From NCBI GenBank assembly GCA_040752295.1, contig JBFMFE010000022.1, positions 1 to 7,126 on the forward strand: 7,126 nt of DNA. The letters are read 5' to 3'. Under the pieces are notes generated by a model. It made no database searches and had not been told where the DNA came from. It saw only the letters and a list, made by a program, of their open reading frames with translations. The stretch comes from JBFMFE01 sp040752295 (GTDB taxonomy: Bacteria; UBP15; UBA6099; JBFMBQ01). A program made the position numbers and the translations under genes. Of this stretch, positions 1 through 5,768 are shown in pieces. How positions within the stretch are numbered: the stretch's first letter is position 1; each line of letters begins with the position of its first letter.

Positions 1-29
1 GTTATTGTGGTATAATTCGTTTCACCCAT
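1..29 (-). CDS. Start of a leftward gene, product unknown (partial)
   Basis: Read on the minus strand, an ATG at 29-27 follows AAAGGAGG (44-37) with eight bases between, an ideal ribosome binding site. The frame stays open to the window edge and gives MGETNYTTI. Only nine codons are visible, so the product cannot be named. Its leader can form a hairpin that hides the binding site, and a promoter inside the first codons points back across the start. That arrangement is known from transposase genes of insertion sequences such as IS10 and IS200, which makes a transposase a reasonable guess by inference only. It is divergent from the SMC-like operon to its right. The call rests on the binding site and start, not on any protein match. 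Confidence 0.45.
8..16 (+). promoter_or_regulatory. Extended -10 promoter pointing right
   Basis: TGGTATAAT is a perfect -10 hexamer (11-16) with the TGn extension at 8-10, the kind that works without a good -35; the -35 lies outside the window. Transcription would begin near 22-24. It sits inside the first codons of the leftward gene, so its product would be antisense to that gene's start. It could instead, or also, drive the operon beginning at 218, but the T-tract hairpin ending near 101 would stop many transcripts first. Confidence 0.45.
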
Positions 30-36
30 AGGGTGA
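22..36. repeat. Short perfect inverted repeat over the leftward start codon
   Basis: TCACCC (22-27), ATA, GGGTGA (31-36) is a perfect 6-base palindrome with a 3-base loop. On the minus strand it contains the start codon of the leftward gene (29-27). It overlaps the first arm of the larger palindrome at 35-94 by two bases, so the two hairpins partly compete. It may be an operator or an RNA hairpin; the sequence does not decide. Confidence 0.4.
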
Positions 37-100
37 GCCTCCTTTCAGCCTTGTTTTTGTTACATCTCTCTATGATAATCGGCTCAGGAGGCTCTTTTCT
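23..100 (+). ncRNA. Candidate antisense RNA over the leftward gene's start
   Basis: A transcript from the extended -10 element at 8-16 would start near 23. It would fold into a stem of GAGCCTCCT (35-43) with AGGAGGCTC (86-94), with a possible inner stem AGCC (47-50) with GGCT (81-84), and could end in the TTTTCTT that follows. The result is an RNA of under 80 bases, complementary to the ribosome binding site and the first codons of the leftward gene. IS10 RNA-OUT has this size and geometry. The ends are guesses, no RNA evidence exists here, and the open inner loop of 30 bases is large. Confidence 0.3.
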
Positions 101-101
101 T
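35..101. promoter_or_regulatory. Long palindrome: hides a binding site on one strand, terminator-like on the other
   Basis: GAGCCTCCT (35-43) and AGGAGGCTC (86-94) are perfect 9-base complements, with a further four pairs inside (47-50 with 81-84). In the leftward mRNA one arm is the AAGGAGG binding site of the gene starting at 29, and the other arm supplies CCTCCT to pair with it, so read-through transcripts from outside would be poorly translated. On the plus strand the stem is followed by TTTTCTT (95-101), like an intrinsic terminator. The 42-base spacing between the arms is longer than in a typical terminator. Confidence 0.45.
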
Positions 102-202
102 CAGGGGGGAGTGTGAATAATCCGGGACCAATGTGAAAGACTGTGTTCAAGATCCAGAACGATTTGCTGCCTCACGACACCATTACAGAAACTACTTTGA
201 AA

Positions 203-209
203 GAGAAGG
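203..209 (+). promoter_or_regulatory. Ribosome binding site deciding the start at 218
   Basis: GAGAAGG lies eight bases before the ATG at 218. The alternative GTG start of the same frame at 143 has no purine-rich site in front of it (the preceding bases are AAAGACT). This favours 218. Confidence 0.6.
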
Positions 210-217
210 TTAAAATT

Positions 218-901
218 ATGAAAAATCAAATTCATACGTCAATACAACAAGACATTTTAAAAGAAATTTTAAAAGAAATGGAGAAAATGATAAGTGTAGA
301 GGATAGTTGGGAACCAGACCCGAATCGTTTTTTAAGTGGATCACACATGGGATTAGCACCTAAAAAATTATTTCTTACGGGACATTCGCTGATAGCAGCG
401 GTTTTCATTTCTGAGGATAAGGGATTGAAAGATGAAGAAGATTGTTTAAAAGTTATCCGGGAAATAGCAAGATATCTTCGATATGCAATCATTGATTCCT
501 TTACCAATCTAATTCTTATTATGATAGCATTTATTCATGATGAATCTCTCTACAATAAGTTACTACCGAGATTTTTCGATCAAGATTTTACTTTAGGTGA
601 ATATATGTTACGCGTAATACATTATGGACCTAGTCCAAATATGGAACAAATTAAAAATGAGTTGTCAGTTGTCGTGGATCCGGATCAGAAAACAATGGGA
701 GGAAGATACTTCAGTCCATTTGGCACAGACGAGGTTATAGATATAATCAGATCAAAATGTGAAAGGAGGGACCTGAAGGACACGTTTGATCTTATAAGGG
801 ATTCGTTGAAAGAATGCAGAAATTCCGAGGACGCTGCAGCGATATTGCGTGGAAAATTAGATGCCTGGGCTACTAATGAAATAAAAAAAGCAAGAGGTTA
901 A
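218..901 (+). CDS. Unknown helical protein, partner of the SMC-like ATPase
   Basis: I do not recognise this 227-residue protein. It opens with a charged helix (about residues 5-25, rich in Lys, Glu and Ile). A Trp/Pro-containing linker follows (about 30-50), then a helix-rich middle with a strongly hydrophobic stretch at about 90-107 broken by Asp93 and Asn97, more likely a buried or interface helix than a true membrane span. The tail is charged and helical (about 175-227). I see no nuclease, protease, NTPase or metal-binding motif and no signal peptide. The gene ends five bases before the ATPase start, and that gene's binding site lies inside its last codons, so the two are translated together and probably act as a complex. 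Start 218 is chosen for its binding site; the frame also runs back to GTG 143, adding 25 residues. Base composition is AT-rich, unlike the genes to the right. A small partner (like LmuC of Lamassu or the middle component of ABC-three-component systems) is the best analogy, from gene position only. Confidence 0.85.
   Translation: MKNQIHTSIQQDILKEILKEMEKMISVEDSWEPDPNRFLSGSHMGLAPKKLFLTGHSLIAAVFISEDKGLKDEEDCLKVIREIARYLRYAIIDSFTNLILIMIAFIHDESLYNKLLPRFFDQDFTLGEYMLRVIHYGPSPNMEQIKNELSVVVDPDQKTMGGRYFSPFGTDEVIDIIRSKCERRDLKDTFDLIRDSLKECRNSEDAAAILRGKLDAWATNEIKKARG
892..898 (+). promoter_or_regulatory. Ribosome binding site inside the upstream gene
   Basis: AAGAGGT lies nine bases before the ATG at 907, within the last codons of the 218-901 gene. 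It ties translation of the ATPase to that of its partner. Confidence 0.55.
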
Positions 902-906
902 AAGCA

Positions 907-3255
907 ATGATTATAAAAAAACTGAGGATAGCAAAGATTGCGATAGAGAATTTCAAGTCTTTCAGAGAAACAAGGGAGATCGATCTTGATGCGGATGTGG
1001 TATTGCTAAGCGGTGTAAATGGTACAGGTAAAACCTCGTTGTTAGAGGCAATTGAAGTCGCTCTAACCATGAAATATGAAACGCGGTTAGGTGGCAATCT
1101 TGATGGGAAAGAATATCCCTGCGCGTTAGTTAACAAATTTTCAGAAAATCCCAATAATGCCAAAGCCTTAATAACAGTAACATTTCACAATGTTGAGCAG
1201 ACAAACAATAGCACAGAAAAAGAAATTAGAAAAATATCTGTAGATCGCCAAGATGGAATTAAATTCATCGATGGGCTGAAATCAGATGATGAAATCTTGC
1301 GGATAATGACAAGAAAAGCGTGCTTTTTTTATCAGGATGCTATTAACAAAATGCTTTCTATGGATGATGAGATTACCAAGGACATTTTGGATCGTATAGT
1401 ACCACTACCACCCGAATTTGAATATTTATTCAATGAATCTAACTTTCTTAAAGATAAATACTCAAAATCTCTATATGAGGGTTGGGAAGATCCCTACGAT
1501 TTACAAAATAGGAAGCAGGATAACCTTCGCATTTTTGAAGATTTGTATAACAGATATAGCAGCAAGAATAAGATAAGCATGTTTAAAAGAGATGGAAAAC
1601 TATTATCTGGTTACGAAAAAATACTTAAAAAATATTGTAAATTCGCGGAAGGATCAAAAGATGAAGATACGCCTATTAGGGTGATCGAAGTAATCAAAGG
1701 TAATTTATCAAAAGAAATAAAAGAATTCAAAAAACAGGCATTTGAAGAAAAACCAAAAAGAGAAGAAAAAGATAAATTAAAAGAAGATTTAAGTGAAAAA
1801 AATGTTAAAGAGCGAATGAAAGGAAAACTTCAAATTCTTGGAGATAAGATATTAACGCCACTTTCAATAAGAGAGGAAATGATCGACATCGGACCCTTCG
1901 ATGATATACAAAATTCGATAAATGAATTAGTAAATGAGATTAGTAATATAGAGGAACAAATTAGTCTAATAACTCACGATGTGTCCATACAAGATCAAGG
2001 CTTTAGTGGGGTTTACAAATTAAGCATAGGAAGTTTACATCTACTCTATTCAATGCGAGAAGCACTCAAAGGCGAGAAGCCCGATGATGTTCTTAATAAA
2101 TTGGCAGACAAGGGGATTATAAATCATGAAGCACTAAAAGGGAATGGGCTAGAAAAAGCGCGTGAAGACATAGAAATATTACTTGAAGAGTTAAAAGACA
2201 AAAACAACAATCTTCGCCGTAAGCGTGAAGAACTGAATGAAAAACTTGAAGTGCTGAAGAAAAAGGAGAAACGAAGTATAGAGTTGAAAGAACAACAACA
2301 AACATCAGAACTGATTCAGGAATTATTTAGAAAAGTATTTCCACGCGGCGGCGATCTCCCTACTAAAACAGATCCTGATACAGAAAAGGAAATAGTTGAT
2401 AAACAGAAGATTCTCGATATGTTAGAAAAAGAAGGAGATGTGGTATCAGAGACTTCAGAAATAATTGTTCCTAAACACGAACAATTAGAGATGCTGGAGA
2501 AGATGCTTAACATTTCAAATGAGCTCAAAAGCATATTGGCAAAAGAGAAAACTATAGAATCGCATGAAAAGTTAAAATCTGTAAAAGATAAAATTGAGGG
2601 AGTGGCAGAGTTTATACGGCCAAATACCCTTGTAGAAGTAAAAAGCGAGATTTTAGATTCTAAAGTGATGGATACCTTTAAAAAACGAATGAGTTATTTT
2701 TTTCAGAAATTCAGTGTAAATGATACAATAAGACAGGAAGTTACTATTGATAGAAAAACAAAGAGAGGAAAATCTGGCATAGAAATAAAGTTTCGAGATA
2801 TCGGTGTACTAAATTTGCTCTCATCAGGACAGTTAAACACATTGTCTATGGCTCTAACACTTGCTATAAATTACGGCTACGATGCCATTCCATACAATGT
2901 GATATGCATAGATGATGTTTCAAGCACGGTTGACCTTAATAACCTTGCAGCATGCGCGGCGTTAATCCGATCTGTGGCTTACAATTCCGATCCTAAATAC
3001 CGTCGCCAGGTGATAATTTCAACACATCACGATGAGATGACTACTCGAATGGTACCATTGCTTTTACCACCACGTTATTATGGAGATAGAGGGAAAGACA
3101 AGTGTGAATACAACCTCAAACTCGTGGAATTTAAGGGGTGGAGCAAGGAAAAAGGACCGCAGGTGGAATCCTATAGACTAAGGTCCAAAGACATAGATAA
3201 ACCTCCTGATCTAAAGGAGGATATACTGATTGAGGTTGGTAAATCTTCTAATTAA
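907..3255 (+). CDS. SMC/RecF-like ABC ATPase with short coiled coils
   Basis: A 782-residue ATPase of the SMC/Rad50/RecF ABC class, likely to bind DNA and dimerise on ATP. The N-terminal lobe has the opening IENFKSF typical of the class (14-19), a Walker A GVNGTGKT (36-43) and a probable Q-loop in CFFYQD (Gln143). The middle is charged and helical, with coiled-coil-like stretches at about 265-305, 330-350, 415-475 and 500-570. The C-terminal lobe has the signature LSSGQ (638-642), Walker B VICIDDV (665-671, with Asp670 at the place of the usual catalytic Glu, as in RecF), a D-loop ending at Asp676 and a switch histidine in STHHDE (His707). Its six cysteines form no CxxC, so there is no Rad50 zinc hook. 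About 70 residues follow the switch motif without a visible Toprim or HNH nuclease, unlike OLD-type or GajA proteins. The coiled coils are short for a true SMC. It is coupled to the small gene before it and is as AT-rich. Defence or plasmid/phage surveillance is inferred from class and context; a repair role is possible. Confidence 0.93.
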   Translation: MIIKKLRIAKIAIENFKSFRETREIDLDADVVLLSGVNGTGKTSLLEAIEVALTMKYETRLGGNLDGKEYPCALVNKFSENPNNAKALITVTFHNVEQTNNSTEKEIRKISVDRQDGIKFIDGLKSDDEILRIMTRKACFFYQDAINKMLSMDDEITKDILDRIVPLPPEFEYLFNESNFLKDKYSKSLYEGWEDPYDLQNRKQDNLRIFEDLYNRYSSKNKISMFKRDGKLLSGYEKILKKYCKFAEGSKDEDTPIRVIEVIKGNLSKEIKEFKKQAFEEKPKREEKDKLKEDLSEKNVKERMKGKLQILGDKILTPLSIREEMIDIGPFDDIQNSINELVNEISNIEEQISLITHDVSIQDQGFSGVYKLSIGSLHLLYSMREALKGEKPDDVLNKLADKGIINHEALKGNGLEKAREDIEILLEELKDKNNNLRRKREELNEKLEVLKKKEKRSIELKEQQQTSELIQELFRKVFPRGGDLPTKTDPDTEKEIVDKQKILDMLEKEGDVVSETSEIIVPKHEQLEMLEKMLNISNELKSILAKEKTIESHEKLKSVKDKIEGVAEFIRPNTLVEVKSEILDSKVMDTFKKRMSYFFQKFSVNDTIRQEVTIDRKTKRGKSGIEIKFRDIGVLNLLSSGQLNTLSMALTLAINYGYDAIPYNVICIDDVSSTVDLNNLAACAALIRSVAYNSDPKYRRQVIISTHHDEMTTRMVPLLLPPRYYGDRGKDKCEYNLKLVEFKGWSKEKGPQVESYRLRSKDIDKPPDLKEDILIEVGKSSN
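3202..3220 (+). promoter_or_regulatory. Hairpin hiding a strong ribosome binding site inside the ATPase gene
   Basis: CCTCCT (3202-3207) is a perfect complement of AGGAGG (3215-3220), with a seven-base loop. The right arm belongs to AAAGGAGG, nine bases before a TTG at 3230 that opens a 38-residue frame. Ribosomes finishing the ATPase would melt the hairpin and expose the site. The bases also encode ATPase residues, so the match may be chance. Confidence 0.3.
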
Positions 3256-3346
3256 ATATAGTGTAGTGATCGGTTCAGGTCTTGCGTTTTTGACGAAACT
3301 TTTAAATTCTTCTGGCTCTGAGGGTTTCCATCACTTTACGCAGTAA
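3230..3346 (+). CDS. Candidate overlapping small membrane peptide
   Basis: A TTG at 3230 lies nine bases after AAAGGAGG and directly behind an in-frame TGA (3227-3229). It opens a 38-residue frame in a different phase from the ATPase, overlapping its last 26 bases and ending at TAA 3344-3346. The translation begins MRLVNLLIKYSVVIGSG and has one hydrophobic segment (about residues 3-25), with lysines at 9 and 23, then a polar tail rich in Ser, Gly and His. This would suit a small membrane-active peptide, either an effector or an accessory of the ATPase operon. The frame is short, the start is not ATG and I know no relative, so it may be chance. Confidence 0.25.
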   Translation: MRLVNLLIKYSVVIGSGLAFLTKLLNSSGSEGFHHFTQ

Positions 3347-3376
3347 TCACATCTTCCCCCACCTGAAGGTTTCCAT
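3318..3376 (+). repeat. Direct repeat pair, 14 bases
   Basis: CTGAGGGTTTCCAT (3318-3331) and CTGAAGGTTTCCAT (3363-3376) match at 13 of 14 bases with starts 45 bases apart. Only two copies are seen, too short and too close for a CRISPR array. They could be protein-binding sites or traces of a recombination junction. Confidence 0.4.
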
Positions 3377-3418
3377 TAAGACGGTGCATGATTATACCGC
3401 TGTTTGTGATGCGATTAC
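3343..3418. repeat. Imperfect inverted repeat in the spacer
   Basis: GTAATCACATC (3343-3353) pairs with GATGCGATTAC (3408-3418) at 10 of 11 positions. It encloses the second copy of the 14-base direct repeat. Its function is unknown. Confidence 0.35.
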
Positions 3419-3453
3419 AGTAGATGTTTTTATTCCATTTCGCCGGCTGCACT

Positions 3454-3486
3454 GTCCTGAACATAAGCTGTTCCCTTTTTCAGGAC
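3454..3486. repeat. Inverted repeat with 17-base loop
   Basis: GTCCTGAA (3454-3461) and TTCAGGAC (3479-3486) are perfect complements. There is no T-tract directly after either side, so it is not a standard intrinsic terminator, although the loop on the plus strand ends in a run of T. Confidence 0.35.
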
Positions 3487-3622
3487 GGTTTCGGCGCCGG
3501 CAGGTTCACTGCCCGTGTATACCCCGCGGCCCAGCCGGCTTACCAGATTAATCTCGATTGCCGCTCGAACGACGGCGGCAGCTCCATCTCCATGGATTAC
3601 TTTCGTGAACGTTCGACCGTTA

Positions 3623-3638
3623 TCATGGCGCTCCATGA
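3623..3638. repeat. Short perfect inverted repeat
   Basis: TCATGG (3623-3628), a four-base loop and CCATGA (3633-3638). It covers the start codon of the minus-strand 68-codon frame and lies about 35 bases before the -10 element of the next operon. Confidence 0.35.
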
Positions 3639-3650
3639 GAATCCTTGAAA

Positions 3651-3684
3651 ATATATTGTGTCACTCGGTGTTGTGATAATATAT
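3651..3684. promoter_or_regulatory. AT-rich dyad around the envelope operon promoter
   Basis: ATATATT (3651-3657) and AATATAT (3678-3684) are complements that flank a GTGTCAC/GTGAT core, and the right arm overlaps the -10 element. A dyad over a promoter could be an operator, but AT-rich arms are common by chance. Confidence 0.25.
3672..3680 (+). promoter_or_regulatory. Probable extended -10 promoter of the envelope genes
   Basis: TGTGATAAT has the TGn extension and a -10 hexamer GATAAT matching the consensus at five of six bases. No good -35 is seen at the right distance. Transcription would start near 3687 and leave a leader of about 90 bases before the ATG at 3775. Confidence 0.35.
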
Positions 3685-3774
3685 CATCGTGAAAAAACGC
3701 GGAATATCTCATTTCCGGCGGCGCGGAAGATGCCGACCCGGTTTTTCTCATCCGTTATCCGGAAACCGCAAGCC

Positions 3775-5751
3775 ATGAAAGCTGTGTCGCGGTCGTTCCT
3801 CTCGGCGCTCTTATGCGCCGCGTTGCTGTTTACACTGAATTCCTGCCGCAAAGCGCCGCCGCCGGCGGCGGAGGGGAAGAAGGTGATAGTGCTCGGTTTC
3901 GATGGACTCGACCCAGGACTTCTTCTGCGTTTCACGGCGCGGGGCGAGATGCCGGCGTTCAGGGAGCTGATGGAGGGTTCCGCGGCTCTTGAACTGGGGA
4001 CGAGCCTTCCGCCGCAGAGTCCGGTCGCGTGGGCGAACTTTATCACGGGTATGAACCCGGGCGGGCACGGGGTTTTTGATTTCATTCACAGGAAGCCGGG
4101 TGAATACGTTCCGTATCTTTCCACCTCGGAAGCCTATCCGGCGGAGAGGACGGTGAGCGTCGGACGGTGGGTTCTGCCGCTTTCGAGGGGGGGCGTGAGG
4201 CTTCTCAGAAAGGGAAAAGCGTTCTGGAACGTCCTCGAGGAGAACGGCGTGCACGCGACGGTGTTCCGTGTCCCGTCGAATTTTCCGCCCGAGGAATCCG
4301 GCGCGCGGACTTTTTCCGGGATGGGGACGCCCGACCTTCGCGGCACATACGGTTCGTTCACGTATTACACCGACGACGCGAGCATTGACGCACAGGAGAT
4401 CACGGGCGGGGAGGTGGTCTTCGTCAACGCCGCCGGCGGCAGCTTGGAGGCGGCGATCACGGGTCCGCAGAACACCTTCCTGAAGGGTTCGCCGGCTGCT
4501 GAAGCCCCGTTCACCGTTTATATGGACCGCGATCACGGCACGGCGAAGATCGTCGTTCAGGATGACGAACTTCTGCTCAAAGCGGGCGACTGGAGCCGCT
4601 GGGTGAGAGTCGAGTTCGAACTCATGCCCTTCGTCGAGGTGACCGGCATCGTGAGGTTCTATCTTCAGGAAATGGAACCCAAGTTCCGCCTCTACGTCTC
4701 GCCCGTGAGCATCAATCCGGCTGACGCCGCGCTGCCGCTCACGACGCCTCCCGGTTACTCGAAAGAACTGTACCGCCGCTTCGGATTCTTCACCACCCTC
4801 GGAATGCCCGAGGACACCAAGGCGCTCGACCACGGGATTTTTTCGGAGAAGGACTACGACCGCCAGTCCGGGCTTTACATCGCCGAGATGCGGAAAATTC
4901 TCGACTTCGAACTTTCCAGACTCAAATCCGGCTTCCTTTTCTTTTATTTCTCCGAATCCGACCTGGGGCAGCACATGTTCTGGAGCGCGATGGACGAAAA
5001 CCATCCCATGTTTGAACGCCGTCCCGATGAATACAGGGATTACATATACGGGATTTACAGGGCGCTGGACGGCGTGGCGGGTCGGGTTTTGAAGTGCATG
5101 GATGACGAGGACACCCTGATCGTCATGTCCGACCATGGATTCACCCCCTTTTACCGCGCTTTCAACCTGAACACGTGGCTCGTGGAAAACGGGTACATGA
5201 AGCTGCTCGATGAATCAAGGCGCGGCGAAGACGAGTTTTTGGTGAACGTGGACTGGAGCGGGACGAGGGCGTACGCGCTCGGGTTCAACGCCCTCTACGT
5301 CAATACCATCGGACGTGAGGGAAGGGGGATCGTTATGGACGGGGAGGGGAAGGACAGGCTTGTGAAGGAGTTAAGATACGCACTGTTGCGCGTGGTTGAT
5401 CCCGCGACGGGTCGCAATCCGGTCGCCGGGGTGTACGTCGGGAAAGAGGTTTACCGGGGTCCGTACGTTGAGGACGCGCCTGATTTGGTGGTGGGATACG
5501 ATATCGGCTATCGCGCGTCGTGGGAAACGGCGCTGGGGCAGGCGCCGGAGGAGTTGTTTTATGACAACGAGCAGCGATGGAGCGGGGATCACTGCGTGGA
5601 CCCCAACGTGGTACCCGGGATAGTGCTCAGCAACAGGCGGATCGCCGCGGAAAGACACGACCTGCGCGACATATCCGCGACCGTCCTCGGTGAGTTCGGC
5701 ATAGAGCCGCCCGAAAACGTGGAGGGAACCTCGATTTTCAGGGGCGATTGA
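3775..5751 (+). CDS. Alkaline phosphatase-superfamily phosphodiesterase lipoprotein
   Basis: A 658-residue predicted metal-dependent phosphohydrolase of the type I phosphodiesterase/nucleotide pyrophosphatase branch of the alkaline phosphatase superfamily. The full two-metal site is visible: Asp43 in GFDGLD, a Ser82 nucleophile in QSPVAWANFITG (ten residues before the conserved Gly, where the pyrophosphatases have Thr), Asp396 and His400 in SESDLGQH, Asp453-His454 in SDHGF and His606 in SGDH. The first 23 residues form a lipoprotein signal ending in LNSC, so Cys24 would be lipidated and the enzyme held in the periplasm or outer membrane. About 200 residues between Gly99 and Asp396 form an insert that probably sets substrate choice. 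The frame extends back to GTG 3658, but only the ATG at 3775 puts the signal peptide at the N-terminus; the site before it is weak. The substrate is unknown; phosphodiester head groups of lipids or glycans are likely given the acyltransferase downstream. Confidence 0.92.
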   Translation: MKAVSRSFLSALLCAALLFTLNSCRKAPPPAAEGKKVIVLGFDGLDPGLLLRFTARGEMPAFRELMEGSAALELGTSLPPQSPVAWANFITGMNPGGHGVFDFIHRKPGEYVPYLSTSEAYPAERTVSVGRWVLPLSRGGVRLLRKGKAFWNVLEENGVHATVFRVPSNFPPEESGARTFSGMGTPDLRGTYGSFTYYTDDASIDAQEITGGEVVFVNAAGGSLEAAITGPQNTFLKGSPAAEAPFTVYMDRDHGTAKIVVQDDELLLKAGDWSRWVRVEFELMPFVEVTGIVRFYLQEMEPKFRLYVSPVSINPADAALPLTTPPGYSKELYRRFGFFTTLGMPEDTKALDHGIFSEKDYDRQSGLYIAEMRKILDFELSRLKSGFLFFYFSESDLGQHMFWSAMDENHPMFERRPDEYRDYIYGIYRALDGVAGRVLKCMDDEDTLIVMSDHGFTPFYRAFNLNTWLVENGYMKLLDESRRGEDEFLVNVDWSGTRAYALGFNALYVNTIGREGRGIVMDGEGKDRLVKELRYALLRVVDPATGRNPVAGVYVGKEVYRGPYVEDAPDLVVGYDIGYRASWETALGQAPEELFYDNEQRWSGDHCVDPNVVPGIVLSNRRIAAERHDLRDISATVLGEFGIEPPENVEGTSIFRGD

Positions 5752-5756
5752 GGAGG
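5750..5756 (+). promoter_or_regulatory. Ribosome binding site overlapping the phosphatase stop codon
   Basis: GAGGAGG overlaps the TGA (5749-5751) of the phosphohydrolase and lies twelve bases before the ATG at 5769, a slightly long gap. It couples the two genes. A TTG at 5748 in the same frame precedes the site and cannot use it. Confidence 0.55.
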
Positions 5757-5768
5757 CGCCCGGGTCGA

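Larger units (their letters stand above)
3256..3671. other. Spacer between island and envelope genes, no clear gene
   Basis: About 400 bases hold no convincing coding region. Composition shifts from AT-rich near 3256 to GC-rich after about 3430. A minus-strand frame at 3636-3430 (68 codons, ATG, with AAGGA five bases before it) and a plus-strand frame at 3424-3648 overlap; neither product is recognisable. The minus-strand one has the better start and may be a small gene or the remains of one. No strong terminator follows the ATPase gene. Short repeats in the spacer are listed separately. Confidence 0.5.

Noticed and set aside
86..133. Plus-strand AGGAGG (86-91) and AGGGGGG (103-109) as binding sites for a small gene
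   Set aside because: The next starts (GTG near 111 and ATG 131) are each followed at once by a stop codon.
218..901. Resemblance of LRVIHYGPSP in the small protein to the isopenicillin N synthase-type LRxxHYP motif
   Set aside because: The HxD and distal His iron ligands expected downstream are absent, the protein is too short and the likeness is limited to a few residues.
3286..3303. Possible terminator after the ATPase gene (GTTT, loop, AAAC, TTTT)
   Set aside because: The stem is only four AT-rich pairs, too weak to call.
3318..3418. GGTTTCCAT repeats resembling CRISPR repeat starts
   Set aside because: Only two 14-base copies 45 bases apart, with no shared longer repeat and no regular spacers.
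3336..3464. Minus-strand frame of 42 codons beginning MFRTVQPAKW
   Set aside because: No ribosome binding site and no recognisable product; at most part of a decayed gene, as noted for the spacer.
3811..5136. Long minus-strand open frame of 441 codons opposite the phosphohydrolase
   Set aside because: It is a shadow typical of GC-rich genes. The plus strand has the complete phosphatase motif set, while the minus-strand translation is Arg/His-rich and has no recognisable domain.
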